Positions 7,978-16,163 of a DNA stretch of 39,953 nt are shown here, in pieces (the first letter of the stretch is position 1; each line of letters begins with the position of its first letter). The translations under genes and the position numbers were made by a program. The notes below the pieces were generated by a model, which saw only the letters and a program-made list of their open reading frames with translations, searched no databases and had not been told where the DNA came from. Source of the DNA: JAGVLN01 sp964515755 (GTDB taxonomy: Bacteria > Pseudomonadota > Alphaproteobacteria > Rickettsiales > JABSSG01); NCBI GenBank assembly GCA_964515755.1, contig CAZEVK010000010.1, forward strand, positions 1 to 39,953, read 5' to 3'.

Positions 7978-8514
7978 ATGAGTGGTAATGAAACAGAAAT
8001 AAACCCTAATATAATTGATAAAAATAGTGAATACAAGGAAGTTTTAGCCTCAGTTGGTAGAGTTGCCAAAGTTGTAAAAGGCGGTAGGAGATTTAGCTTT
8101 TCAGTTGTTATGATAGTTGGTGATGGTAAAGGAAAAGTTGGCTATGGATTAGGTAAAGCAAGAGAAGTGACAGAAGCTAGAGCTAAAGCAACTCAAGAAG
8201 CTAAGAAATCAGTTATTAAAGTGCCACTTAAAGAAGGACGTACATTATTTCATGATGTGGTTGGGCATTCAGGAGCTGGAAAAGTGTTATTAAGAACAGC
8301 AAAACCAGGTACAGGTGTAATTGCTGGTGGACCAATGCGTGCTGTATTTGAGGTGTTAGGTGTACATGATATTGTAGCTAAATCTCTTGGTTCATCAAAT
8401 GTGCATAATATGCTTTCTGCTACTTTTGATGCACTTGAAAGATTGACAACGCCAAGAAATATTGCGGAAAAACGCAATAAAAAGATTGGTGAAATTATGG
8501 ACACTGCTAATTAG
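7978..8514 (+). CDS. rpsE: 30S ribosomal protein S5
   Basis: I place the start at the ATG at 7978 (MSGNETEINPN, 178 residues) rather than at the TTG directly before it. The AAGGAAG at 7965-7971 is 6 bases upstream of the ATG. The double-stranded RNA-binding fold starts at about residue 23, with VAKVVKGGRRFSFSVVMIVG and GYGLGKAREV. The C-terminal domain carries GTGVIAGGPMRAVFEVLGV. S5 is needed for decoding accuracy and lies at the mRNA entrance. Confidence 0.97.
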   Translation: MSGNETEINPNIIDKNSEYKEVLASVGRVAKVVKGGRRFSFSVVMIVGDGKGKVGYGLGKAREVTEARAKATQEAKKSVIKVPLKEGRTLFHDVVGHSGAGKVLLRTAKPGTGVIAGGPMRAVFEVLGVHDIVAKSLGSSNVHNMLSATFDALERLTTPRNIAEKRNKKIGEIMDTAN

Positions 8515-8523
8515 GTTTAAATT

Positions 8524-8739
8524 ATGACTGAAAAAGAAGCTAAGACAAAAACACAGACTAAAGCAAAAATTAAAGTAACTCAGATAGGCAGTCCTATGGG
8601 TCGTCCAGCTTCTCAGAGAGGAACTTTGATAGGCTTAGGTCTAAATAAAATGCACCGTTCTAAAATTCTTGAGAATACAGCGTGCGTTCGTGGAATGATT
8701 AATAAAATTCCGCATTTAGTGAAATTTGAAGAATTATAA
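8524..8739 (+). CDS. rpmD: 50S ribosomal protein L30
   Basis: The 71-residue protein has a Lys/Thr-rich N-terminal extension of about 17 residues before the conserved L30 fold. That fold reads IKVTQIGSPMGRPASQRGTL, then GLGLNKMHRSKILENTACVR and a terminal PHLVKFEEL. Canonical L30 is about 60 residues, so the extra length is all at the N-terminus. The position between rpsE and rplO is the standard one in the spc operon. Confidence 0.94.
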   Translation: MTEKEAKTKTQTKAKIKVTQIGSPMGRPASQRGTLIGLGLNKMHRSKILENTACVRGMINKIPHLVKFEEL

Positions 8740-8754
8740 TTAGTGGTATCAATC

Positions 8755-9210
8755 ATGATCAAAATGAATATGTTAAAAGATAATCTGGGAGCAAGATATC
8801 AGTCTAAAAGACGTGGTCGCGGTATCGGTTCAGGAAAAGGAAAAACTTGTGGTGTTGGCGGTAAAGGCCAAACAGCACGTTCAGGAGTGGCAATTAAAGG
8901 TTTTGAAGGTGGGCAAACTCCAATACATGTTCGTTTACCAAAAAGAGGTTTTAATAATGTTAGCAGAAGTATAATTGAAATTATTAATTTACAAGATATA
9001 GAAAGATTAGTAGAAGCTAAAAGAATTAAAAATGGTGATCTAATCGATCGTGAGAAATTAGTAAGTCTTGGATTAATTACCAATGCTTCTCATCCAGTTA
9101 AGGTTTTAGGTAATGGTGATCTTAAAAACAAACTAAAATTTCAGTTAGATTTTTACTCAGAGTCTGCAAAGAGAAAAATTACTGAAGCTGGTAGCGAGAT
9201 TTTAGCTTAA
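8755..9210 (+). CDS. rplO: 50S ribosomal protein L15
   Basis: The likely start is the ATG at 8755 (MIKMNMLKDNLGARY, 151 residues). An in-frame GTG at 8743 and an ATG at 8764 are alternatives, and no ribosome-binding site is strong enough to decide. The Gly/Arg-rich N-terminus KRRGRGIGSGKGKTCGVGGK and FEGGQTPIHVRLPKRGF are L15 hallmarks. VKVLGNGDLKNKLKF near the C-terminus fits the family. L15 is a late 50S assembly protein. Confidence 0.95.
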   Translation: MIKMNMLKDNLGARYQSKRRGRGIGSGKGKTCGVGGKGQTARSGVAIKGFEGGQTPIHVRLPKRGFNNVSRSIIEIINLQDIERLVEAKRIKNGDLIDREKLVSLGLITNASHPVKVLGNGDLKNKLKFQLDFYSESAKRKITEAGSEILA

Positions 9211-9241
9211 CTTAATTTTAATAATATAACCTACCTCAGGT

Positions 9242-10558
9242 ATGACAAAAAATATTCTATCAGGTACTAGCGATTTAAAGAGTAGGTTACTAATTACTTT
9301 TGGTATTTTAATACTATGCCGTCTTGGCTCTTATATTACAATTCCTGGTATTAATGTTCTTGCTTTAGGAGAAATTTCAGCTTCCAACTCAGATGGCGTT
9401 TTGGGTATTTTTAATATGCTTTCGGGTGGAGCTTTATCCAGAATGTCAATTTTTGCTTTGGCAATCATGCCTTATATTACTGCTTCTATAGTTATGCAGT
9501 TATTATCTGTGACCTTTAAGCCTTTAGAAGAAATGAAAAAAGAAGGTGAAGCAGGAAAAAAGAGAATTAATCAATATACTAGATATCTAACAGTCTTTCT
9601 AACCGTTTTTCAAGCATACGGTATAGCTGTAAGTCTTGAAAAAATGAACGGCGGGGCTTATGGCTCTGTTGTTATGGTTCCAGGAGCATTCTTTAGAATT
9701 TTAGCTGTTAGTAGTTTAGTTGTTGGAACAATGTTTTTAATGTGGCTAGGCGAACAAATTTCAGCACGAGGTATTGGTAATGGTACTTCTTTAATTATTT
9801 TTACTGGAATTGTTTCAGGTTTACCTCAAGCATTTGTAAGCGTATTTGAACTTACAAAAACTGGAGCAATGAGTGCTACTTTGCTAGTATTTATACTAGC
9901 TATAATAGTTGCTATGATTTATTTCATTGTTTTTATGGAGAGAGCGCAAAGGAAAATTCCAGTGCAATACCCTAAAAGACAAATTGGTAACAAACTGTTT
10001 GCAGGTGATAGCACTCACTTACCATTAAAGTTAAATACCTCAGGTGTAATACCTCCAATTTTTGCAAGCTCTATATTACTGTTTCCTTTAACTATTAGTA
10101 ATTTTGTTGGGCAGGCTGATGAATCTTCTATTCTTGAAACTATTTCAATGTATCTTGGTCATGGCAAACCTCTTTACATTTTATCATATGTAATTTTAAT
10201 TGTGTTTTTCTGCTTTTTCTATACTGCAATAATTTTTAATGTTGATGAAACAGCAGAAAATTTAAAGAAAAATGGTGGTTTTATTTTTGGAAGAAGACCA
10301 GGTAAAAATACTGCTGAATTTTTAGATTTTGTTTTGACAAGGCTTACAGTAATCGGTGCAGCTTATATTGCTTTTGTTTGTGCTTTACCAGAATTTTTAT
10401 CTAATAAGTTTAACATTCCATTTTCTTTAGGTGGAACTAGTTTTTTGATTGTTGTAAATGTGGTTATTGATACATTTACTCAAATTCAAACAGCTCTTTT
10501 AGCTTTACAGTATGAAGGGTTGATTAAGAAGTCTAGATTACGGGACAGAGCCAGATGA
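9242..10558 (+). CDS. secY: Preprotein translocase subunit SecY
   Basis: The 438-residue, very hydrophobic protein has the ten-helix SecY layout. The plug/TM2 region has GGALSRMSIFALAIMPYITA at about residues 60-79, matching SecY signature 1. The following helix and loop (MQLLSVTFKPLEEMKKEGEA) match signature 2. The cytoplasmic loop FMERAQRKIPVQYPKRQIG and the C-terminal LLALQYEGLIKKSRLRDR are also typical. SecY forms the SecYEG protein-conducting channel. The stop overlaps the adk start (ATGA). Confidence 0.98.
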   Translation: MTKNILSGTSDLKSRLLITFGILILCRLGSYITIPGINVLALGEISASNSDGVLGIFNMLSGGALSRMSIFALAIMPYITASIVMQLLSVTFKPLEEMKKEGEAGKKRINQYTRYLTVFLTVFQAYGIAVSLEKMNGGAYGSVVMVPGAFFRILAVSSLVVGTMFLMWLGEQISARGIGNGTSLIIFTGIVSGLPQAFVSVFELTKTGAMSATLLVFILAIIVAMIYFIVFMERAQRKIPVQYPKRQIGNKLFAGDSTHLPLKLNTSGVIPPIFASSILLFPLTISNFVGQADESSILETISMYLGHGKPLYILSYVILIVFFCFFYTAIIFNVDETAENLKKNGGFIFGRRPGKNTAEFLDFVLTRLTVIGAAYIAFVCALPEFLSNKFNIPFSLGGTSFLIVVNVVIDTFTQIQTALLALQYEGLIKKSRLRDRAR

Positions 10559-11214
10559 ATATAGTATTATTAGGTGCGGCTGGTTCTGGTAAAGGTACTC
10601 AGGCTGAATACATTTCTACTAAATATAATTTAAAGAAAATAGCCACAGGTGATTTATTACGTGCTGAAATTATTAAGCAAACTGAGCTGGGTAATAAAAT
10701 TAAATCTATAGTAAAGGCCGGATCGCTAGTAGATACTAATATAATTGTGCAACTGGTTTTAGAAAAATTGCAGTCTAATGATAACGATAATGGAGCAATT
10801 TTTGATGGTTTTCCTCGTACTGTGATGCAAGCTCAAATTCTTGATGATATGCTAGAGAAGCAAGTTCAAATGATTGATAATGTGATTGAGTTGGTTGTCA
10901 GTGAAGATGATTTAGTAAAAAGGCTTTCTAATAGATATCATTGCGCAAAGTGCAATGCTGGTTATAACAGATTATTTAAAAATCCAAAAATTGATAATAT
11001 TTGCGATGTGTGTCAGAGTAAAGATTTTATAGTAAGAGAAGATGACAAGCCTGATGCTATAAGGAAACGTTTTGATGATTATCAAAATCAAACGGGCTTA
11101 CTTTTACCTTATTACGAGCAGAAAGGTTTGCTTCATAAGATTAATGGTCAGGAAGATATGAAAGATGTTTCGAAAAATATAGATTTAATTATTAAACGAG
11201 TGATTGGCTATTGA
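10555..11214 (+). CDS. adk: Adenylate kinase (zinc-lid type)
   Basis: The enzyme interconverts ATP + AMP and 2 ADP. The 219-residue protein has a P-loop GAAGSGKGTQ at residues 7-16, the AMP-binding ATGDLLRAEI segment and the DGFPRT motif. The lid carries two cysteine pairs (CAKC and CDVC, about residues 130 and 150), so it is the long, structurally zinc-binding form. It overlaps secY by four bases. adk between secY and rpsM is a common order in bacteria. The rpsM promoter lies just after it. Confidence 0.97.
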   Translation: MNIVLLGAAGSGKGTQAEYISTKYNLKKIATGDLLRAEIIKQTELGNKIKSIVKAGSLVDTNIIVQLVLEKLQSNDNDNGAIFDGFPRTVMQAQILDDMLEKQVQMIDNVIELVVSEDDLVKRLSNRYHCAKCNAGYNRLFKNPKIDNICDVCQSKDFIVREDDKPDAIRKRFDDYQNQTGLLLPYYEQKGLLHKINGQEDMKDVSKNIDLIIKRVIGY

Positions 11215-11238
11215 CTTGAGTGATTTTTATCATATTAT
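11211..11238 (+). promoter_or_regulatory. Candidate sigma-70 promoter for rpsM-rpsK-rpoA-rplQ
   Basis: A TTGACT at 11211-11216 overlaps the adk stop codon. A TATTAT follows at 11233-11238 after a 16-base spacer. The hexamers match the sigma-70 consensus at five of six positions each. They lie 36 bases upstream of the GTG start of rpsM in the only sizeable gap between secY and rplQ. This would let the alpha operon be transcribed separately from the spc operon. It is a pattern match only. Confidence 0.5.
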
Positions 11239-11273
11239 ACATGACTTGAGCAAAGTTTTATACGGAGAAAGAA

Positions 11274-11642
11274 GTGGCAAGGATAGCTGGTGTAAATATT
11301 CCTGATAATAAGCGAGTAGAGATTTCATTAACTTATATATACGGTATAGGTAAAGCAAAGGCTTTAGAAATTTGCAAAGAAGCATCAATTGAAACTAGTA
11401 AAAGAGTGAATCAACTTACAGAGCGTGATATTGCTAAATTACGTGATATTATTGATAAAGGTTTTATTGTAGAAGGTGATTTGCGTCGTGAAGTGTCGAT
11501 GAATATCAAATTGTTGACTGATATAGGTTGTTATAGAGGATTAAGGCATAGGAAGAAATTGCCTGTTAGAGGGCAAAGAACTCATACTAATGCTCGTACT
11601 CGTAAGGGTAAAGCGAAAGCAATTGCAGGTAAGAAGAAATAG
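11274..11642 (+). CDS. rpsM: 30S ribosomal protein S13
   Basis: The 122-residue protein starts at a GTG with a good GGAGAAAG ribosome-binding site 5 bases upstream. It begins MARIAGVNIPDNKRVEISLT. The helix-two-turns-helix core (YGIGKAKALEICKEA) and the C-terminal RGLRHRKKLPVRGQRTHTNA match S13. S13 sits at the top of the 30S head and forms bridge contacts with the large subunit. It is the first gene of the alpha operon. Confidence 0.97.
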   Translation: MARIAGVNIPDNKRVEISLTYIYGIGKAKALEICKEASIETSKRVNQLTERDIAKLRDIIDKGFIVEGDLRREVSMNIKLLTDIGCYRGLRHRKKLPVRGQRTHTNARTRKGKAKAIAGKKK

Positions 11643-11650
11643 GTAATTCA

Positions 11651-12076
11651 ATGAGTGAAGTTCAAGAAAAAGTAGCTGAATCACATTCCAGTAAAAGTGA
11701 GCCTAAAGCTAAGAAAAAGAATAGAAAAAATGTACCGATAGCGGTTGCTCATATTTTGGCTACTTTTAACAATACATTTGTGACTATTACAGATTTACAA
11801 GGTAATACAGTAGCTTGGTCTTCTGCTGGTATTTTGGGTTTTAAAGGGTCTCGCAAATCAACTCCTTATGCAGCGCAGGTAACTGCTGAAGATGCGGCTA
11901 AGAAAGCTCAAGAACATGGCGTGAAAACCATTTCTGTAGAAATAAAAGGTCCTGGTAGTGGAAGAGAGTCTGCAATTAGGGCGTTAATGTCTAATGGTTT
12001 TGTTATTACAGCAATAAAAGATATAACTCCAGTAGCACATAATGGTTGTAGGCCACCTAAAAAAAGACGAGTTTAG
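11651..12076 (+). CDS. rpsK: 30S ribosomal protein S11
   Basis: The 141-residue protein carries an N-terminal extension of about 12 residues compared with the usual ~129. It is rich in Ser, Lys and Glu. The core begins at VPIAVAHILATFNNTFVTIT and runs through SAGILGFKGSRKSTPYAAQ and KGPGSGRESAIRAL. It ends in TPVAHNGCRPPKKRRV, the invariant S11 tail. S11 forms part of the platform that contacts mRNA in the E site. Confidence 0.97.
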   Translation: MSEVQEKVAESHSSKSEPKAKKKNRKNVPIAVAHILATFNNTFVTITDLQGNTVAWSSAGILGFKGSRKSTPYAAQVTAEDAAKKAQEHGVKTISVEIKGPGSGRESAIRALMSNGFVITAIKDITPVAHNGCRPPKKRRV

Positions 12077-12114
12077 TACAAAATAACATTTTAATTTAAT
12101 TTGAGGTTAGGGCA

Positions 12115-13137
12115 GTGGTATCTTTATCTAAAAATTGGAATTCTTTAATTAAGCCAGCTCTAAAAGTGGTTGAGGATAGCCAAGCAGTATTAAATACATC
12201 AACTATCATAGTTGAGCCTTTAGAAAGAGGATTTGGTGTTACTCTTGGAAATTCCCTAAGAAGGATTTTATTATCTTCTCTTCAGGGTGCTGCCATTACC
12301 TCTATTCAAGTAGAAGGTATTTTACATGAATTTTCTTCTATCCCTGGTGTTACTGAGGATTTAATAGATATTATTTTGAATTTGAAAAATGTAGTTTTAA
12401 AAATGCATGCAGCTGAGAAAAAGCAAATAACATTAAATGTTGTTGGACCATGTGTTGTTACTGCTGGTATGATTGAAACTGGTCACGATGTTGAAGTGGT
12501 AAATCCTAATCAAGTGATTTGTACTTTAGCTAAAGGTTCATCATTAAAAATGAATCTAGAATGCCAAGTTGGTAAAGGTTACGTTCCTGCAAGTAATTTC
12601 AAAGCTGAAAATATGCCTTTAGGTGTAATTCCAGTTGATGCGTTATTCAGTCCTGTAAAACGTGTTACTTATAAAGTTGAAAATAGCCGTGTTGGTCAAA
12701 TTACAGATTATAATAAATTGATTATTACAGTTGAAACTAATGGTGCGATTGATCCAGAAACAGCAATAGCATTAGCATCAAGAATTTTACAAGATCAAGC
12801 ACAAGTCTTTATAAATTTTGAAGAAGAAAAAATTGCAGAAGAAAAAGCAATTGAAGAGTTACCATTTGACAAAGACTTGCTAAAAAGAGTTGACGAATTA
12901 GAGTTATCAGTACGTTCACAAAACTGTCTAAAAAATGATAACATTATTTATATTGGTGATTTAGTTTGCAAAACAGAAAGTGAGATGTTAAAAACTCCAA
13001 ATTTTGGTCGCAAATCTTTGAACGAGATCAAAGAAGTGTTAACTTTGATGGGGTTAAGATTTGGTATGAAGATCGAAGGTTGGCCACCTGAAAGCATTGA
13101 AGAATTGGCCAAACAATATCAAGACCCGTTTAATTGA
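12115..13137 (+). CDS. rpoA: DNA-directed RNA polymerase subunit alpha
   Basis: The 340-residue protein starts at GTG 12115. The N-terminal dimerisation domain (to about residue 235) contains VEPLERGFGVTLGNSLRRIL and GILHEFSSIPGVTEDLIDII. A short Glu/Lys linker leads to the C-terminal domain (about 255-330). That domain has LELSVRSQNCLKNDNI and TPNFGRKSLNEIKEVL, the helix-hairpin-helix surface that contacts activators and UP elements. Intact activator-contact regions are relevant because a Crp/Fnr protein is encoded in this window. Confidence 0.98.
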   Translation: MVSLSKNWNSLIKPALKVVEDSQAVLNTSTIIVEPLERGFGVTLGNSLRRILLSSLQGAAITSIQVEGILHEFSSIPGVTEDLIDIILNLKNVVLKMHAAEKKQITLNVVGPCVVTAGMIETGHDVEVVNPNQVICTLAKGSSLKMNLECQVGKGYVPASNFKAENMPLGVIPVDALFSPVKRVTYKVENSRVGQITDYNKLIITVETNGAIDPETAIALASRILQDQAQVFINFEEEKIAEEKAIEELPFDKDLLKRVDELELSVRSQNCLKNDNIIYIGDLVCKTESEMLKTPNFGRKSLNEIKEVLTLMGLRFGMKIEGWPPESIEELAKQYQDPFN

Positions 13138-13147
13138 GTAGTGAAAA

Positions 13148-13702
13148 ATGAGACACGGAATTAAAACAAAGAAATTAAATCGTACAAGCTCACATAGAAA
13201 AGCTTTGTTGAAAAATTTATCCTTGGCATTGCTTAAGCATGGCCAAATCAAAACTACCTTGCCTAAAGCAAAATTATTAAGGCCTTATGTTGAGAAATTA
13301 ATTACTGCTGCCAAAAAGCCTAGCCTAGCAGTTATTAGAAAGCTGAATGGAATAATTAGTGAAGGGTTAGTTGTTAAAAAATTACTTAATGAAATCGCAC
13401 CAAGTTCAGCTAACAGACTAGGCGGTTATACAAGAATCTATAAAATGGGTTTCCGTTATGGTGATATGGCTCCTATGGCTGTGATAGAGTTAGTAGATAG
13501 AGTTTCTATTGTTGATCATAAGATTGACGAATCTAAAGAAAAAGATAAAGCTAAACTAGATGAAGCATCGCCTAAAAAAACTACTGCTAAAGCATCTCCT
13601 AAAGCAGCTAAAGTTTCTAAACTAAATGCTGTTAAATCAAAATCTATACCTAAGTCAGATATAAAAGTACTTAACGCAAAGAAATCTGTATCAGGACGTT
13701 AA
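13148..13702 (+). CDS. rplQ: 50S ribosomal protein L17 with long basic tail
   Basis: Residues 1-~120 are a standard L17, with MRHGIKTKKLNRTSSHRKAL, then KLITAAKK and GGYTRIYKMGFRYGDMAPMA. The usual protein ends near there. Here about 60 further residues follow, made almost entirely of Lys, Ala, Ser and Pro (for example KKTTAKASPKAAKVSK). The tail is probably unstructured and RNA-contacting. The reading frame is continuous and there is no sign of a fused second domain. It is the last gene of the alpha operon. Confidence 0.95.
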   Translation: MRHGIKTKKLNRTSSHRKALLKNLSLALLKHGQIKTTLPKAKLLRPYVEKLITAAKKPSLAVIRKLNGIISEGLVVKKLLNEIAPSSANRLGGYTRIYKMGFRYGDMAPMAVIELVDRVSIVDHKIDESKEKDKAKLDEASPKKTTAKASPKAAKVSKLNAVKSKSIPKSDIKVLNAKKSVSGR

Positions 13703-13729
13703 TATTTATAATCTATTTTTAAAATGCGA

Positions 13730-13752
13730 GATTAGAATAATCCTTGTTTTTT
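13730..13752 (+). terminator. Weak hairpin plus T-run after rplQ
   Basis: GATTA at 13730-13734 and TAATC at 13738-13742 can pair around a GAA loop. They are followed by six Ts at 13747-13752. The stem is only five AT-rich pairs, so this is a weak candidate for ending the ribosomal operon before the convergent cysQ gene. Confidence 0.3.
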
Positions 13753-13762
13753 CTTTGCTATA

Positions 13763-14533
13763 TTAATCAGATATCGATCCTATAGCAAGAAAATGCGGAT
13801 TAGAAAAATTATCTTTATCATAAAGTAAAGGTATATTTTGATGATTATCAAATAAATAAACATCTCCACCCGCGGCTCTTAGTATTGCATGACCAGCAGC
13901 TGTATCCCAGGTCATAGTATTGGTAAAGCATGGATAGATATTAGCTTTTGCTTCTGCTACCATACACAATTTAAGAGCGCTAGATACAATATAGTGATTT
14001 CGCACTTTATATTTATTTAAAAATTCTTTTATTTTTTTGTCATCACTAGAATTACTAGTCACAATATTATAACTATCTTTTTTGTTAAACTTGGATGAGA
14101 TTTTCTCAATTTGGTTGTTAGCATGTTTTTTAAATGCTTGGTTATTGAGAGTGAAATACGTTAATTTTAATGCTGGCATACAAATTACTCCAAAAACTGG
14201 TTGATTATTATCGATTAATCCAATGCTCACAGCAAAATGGTCTTTTCCTTGAATAAAGTTTTTAGTTCCGTCTAAGGGGTCTATTAACCAATATTTATTA
14301 CCTAAAATTTTTTTATGCTCAGTATCTTCTTCTGAAATAATTTCAAAATCTGAACATATTAACGGCAATTCTCTAATAATAAATTTATGAGCTTCTAGAT
14401 CTGCAGTTGTTACAGGAGATTGATCTTGCTTATTAATTATTTGAAATTCTGCTTTGTGATATAACATTATGATCTTACCAGCTTCTTCAGCTAATTTGAT
14501 TATATTATTAATTATTTTTTCACTTAGTACCAT
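13763..14533 (-). CDS. cysQ: CysQ-like 3'(2'),5'-bisphosphate nucleotidase (inositol monophosphatase family)
   Basis: The 256-residue protein has the metal-dependent phosphatase motifs of the inositol monophosphatase superfamily in order. These are SPVTTADLEAHKFI (about 38-51), the EED metal ligands near residue 67, WLIDPLDGTKNFIQG (about 82-96), and TMTWDTAAGHAILRAAGG near the C-terminus. The WLIDPLDGTKNFI block and overall length are closest to CysQ, which removes phosphate from 3'-phosphoadenosine 5'-phosphate. A generic inositol- or NADP-phosphatase role cannot be excluded. It follows the oxidoreductase gene after 5 bases and has no obvious ribosome-binding site, so translation may be coupled. 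Confidence 0.85.
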   Translation of the reverse strand: MVLSEKIINNIIKLAEEAGKIIMLYHKAEFQIINKQDQSPVTTADLEAHKFIIRELPLICSDFEIISEEDTEHKKILGNKYWLIDPLDGTKNFIQGKDHFAVSIGLIDNNQPVFGVICMPALKLTYFTLNNQAFKKHANNQIEKISSKFNKKDSYNIVTSNSSDDKKIKEFLNKYKVRNHYIVSSALKLCMVAEAKANIYPCFTNTMTWDTAAGHAILRAAGGDVYLFDNHQNIPLLYDKDNFSNPHFLAIGSISD

Positions 14534-14538
14534 AAAAA

Positions 14539-15510
14539 CTAAATTAAAATTATACTTTGCCCTGTTGTCTTTCTGCTTTCAATATTATGATGAGCCAAGG
14601 GAGCTTGAGATAATTTATATTTATGTTGAATATTTGCTTTGATAATATTTTTATTTGTTAGCGCAAATACTTCATTAGCGCTTAATAGTAGCTCATAACG
14701 ATCTTTTTTATATGTAAACAACCCTGCGAAGGTAACAAATTTTCCTTTGTCGTAAAGTTTATTTATGTCAAGTAATGGAATTGTACCTGAGGATTGACCA
14801 TAGCAAGCTAATAACCCGAAATAACCAACACAGTCTAAAGATTTTTCAAACGTAGACTTTCCTATTGAGTCATATACAACTGATACACCCTGACCTTTAG
14901 TAATTTCATTTACTCTTTCAAGAAAATCTTCTTCTGAATAGTTAATTACGTGTTCTACTCCAAGATCTTTTACTATTTTTACCTTTTCGTCAGAGCTAAC
15001 AGTGGCAATTACATTAGCTTCATAATGCTTTGCTAAAACACAAAGTAATTGCCCAACTCCACCTGCGGCAGCATGAACTAAAATTGTATTATTTTTTTTT
15101 ACAAAAAATGTTCTTCTTAGAAGTAAGTGTGCTGTCATTCCTTTAAGTAGTAATGCTGCGGCCTGTTCGTCTGTAATATAGTCGGGAACATTTACCAAAT
15201 ACTTCTGATCAATTATTCTTGCTTCACAATATGCTCCATAAGGTGCAGTTCCATAAGCAACTCTGTCGCCTACAGCGATACCTTGCACTCCTTCGCCAAT
15301 TTCTTCAACAACACCACATGCTTCACAACCCACAATACCAGGTAAAGGAATAGGTATAGATCCATCACGTTGATGTATATCAAGAAAATTAATCCCAATT
15401 GTAGATTGACGCACAAGTACTTCGCCAAATCCTGGTTTGTTTAATTTTATTTCTTTTAATTTAAAAACATCTGGACTACCAAAATTATCAATTACAACTG
15501 CTTTAACCAT
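14539..15510 (-). CDS. qor: NADPH:quinone oxidoreductase-like (zinc-free MDR family)
   Basis: The 323-residue protein belongs to the medium-chain dehydrogenase/reductase superfamily. The N-terminal GroES-like domain contains FGEVLVRQSTIGINFLDIHQ, where the usual zinc ligand is replaced, as in quinone reductases. GIVGCEACGVVEEIG and GDRVAY follow. The Rossmann part has VHAAAGGVGQLLCVLAKHY at about 145-163. It probably reduces quinones or small enones with NADPH. I use the ATG at 15510, which has AAGAGG 5 bases upstream, rather than the GTG six bases before it. It is divergent from ccmD. Confidence 0.87.
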   Translation of the reverse strand: MVKAVVIDNFGSPDVFKLKEIKLNKPGFGEVLVRQSTIGINFLDIHQRDGSIPIPLPGIVGCEACGVVEEIGEGVQGIAVGDRVAYGTAPYGAYCEARIIDQKYLVNVPDYITDEQAAALLLKGMTAHLLLRRTFFVKKNNTILVHAAAGGVGQLLCVLAKHYEANVIATVSSDEKVKIVKDLGVEHVINYSEEDFLERVNEITKGQGVSVVYDSIGKSTFEKSLDCVGYFGLLACYGQSSGTIPLLDINKLYDKGKFVTFAGLFTYKKDRYELLLSANEVFALTNKNIIKANIQHKYKLSQAPLAHHNIESRKTTGQSIILI

Positions 15511-15600
15511 AAACACCTCTTATTATTTTTTTAGTGCAATTATTACTTCCTTCATGTATTTTATACTTAATTACAACTATAAAGTACAATAATTTAAAAA

Positions 15601-15750
15601 ATGGAAAAGTATAATTTTATAATATATTTAGCATACTCTGTTTTTTTCATATTTATTATAGGTCTAACTTTTAAAAACATCACTGCTTTTTATCGTGTTA
15701 AACTAAGATTAAGCGGTATTCTAAATAATTCTAATGAAAAAAAGAAATAA
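15601..15750 (+). CDS. ccmD: Probable haem exporter protein CcmD (49 residues)
   Basis: A 49-codon frame starts at ATG 15601 and ends at TAA 15750, overlapping the ccmE start by 17 bases. It reads MEKYNFIIYLAYSVFFIFII at the N-terminus. That gives a single membrane helix beginning with the aromatic WLAY-like block (here YLAY) common in CcmD. A basic stretch (FYRVKLRL) and a Lys-rich tail follow. CcmD is a tiny membrane protein that helps release holo-CcmE from CcmABC. Identification rests on size, topology and position directly before ccmE. Similarity in this family is low, so confidence is moderate. No strong ribosome-binding site is visible. Confidence 0.7.
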   Translation: MEKYNFIIYLAYSVFFIFIIGLTFKNITAFYRVKLRLSGILNNSNEKKK

Positions 15751-16162
15751 ACGTATCATTTTGATTATATTTTTGGGATTAATTTTAATTTTTTCTACCG
15801 GAATTCTATTAAATACGTTAAGTAAAAACATAATGTTTTTCATGACTCCTACAGAGTTAAAAACATCTGCTGATACTCAAAATAAAATTATTAGAGTAGG
15901 AGGTTTAGTTAAAAAGGATAGCATTAATAGGGGTAAGCTTATTATAGAATTTACACTTACAGATTGTAAATATGATGTTAACGTTGAATATAGTGGGATA
16001 TTGCCAGATTTATTTCGAGAAGGGCAAGGTGTTATTGTAAACGGCAAAATGGAAAATGGTACACTAAAAGCCATAACATTGTTTGCAAAACACGATGAAA
16101 GATATATTCCTAGAGAGCTATATAAAGCAGCTATAGATCAAAATATTTGTAAAAATAATTAA
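15734..16162 (+). CDS. ccmE: Cytochrome c maturation haem chaperone CcmE
   Basis: The 142-residue protein has an N-terminal membrane anchor (about residues 8-27) and a periplasmic OB-fold. The decisive motif is LFAKHDERYIP at about residues 115-125. It contains the histidine that binds haem covalently, followed by the conserved tyrosine. Other family blocks are VGGLVKKDSI and GQGVIVNGKMENG. CcmE carries haem from CcmC to the CcmF/H ligase. The overlap with ccmD and the one-base gap to ccmF indicate an operon. Confidence 0.93.
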   Translation: MKKRNKRIILIIFLGLILIFSTGILLNTLSKNIMFFMTPTELKTSADTQNKIIRVGGLVKKDSINRGKLIIEFTLTDCKYDVNVEYSGILPDLFREGQGVIVNGKMENGTLKAITLFAKHDERYIPRELYKAAIDQNICKNN

Positions 16163-16163
16163 A

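Noticed and set aside
8250..8504. Open frame antisense to rpsE
   Set aside because: It is a shadow of the S5 C-terminal domain.
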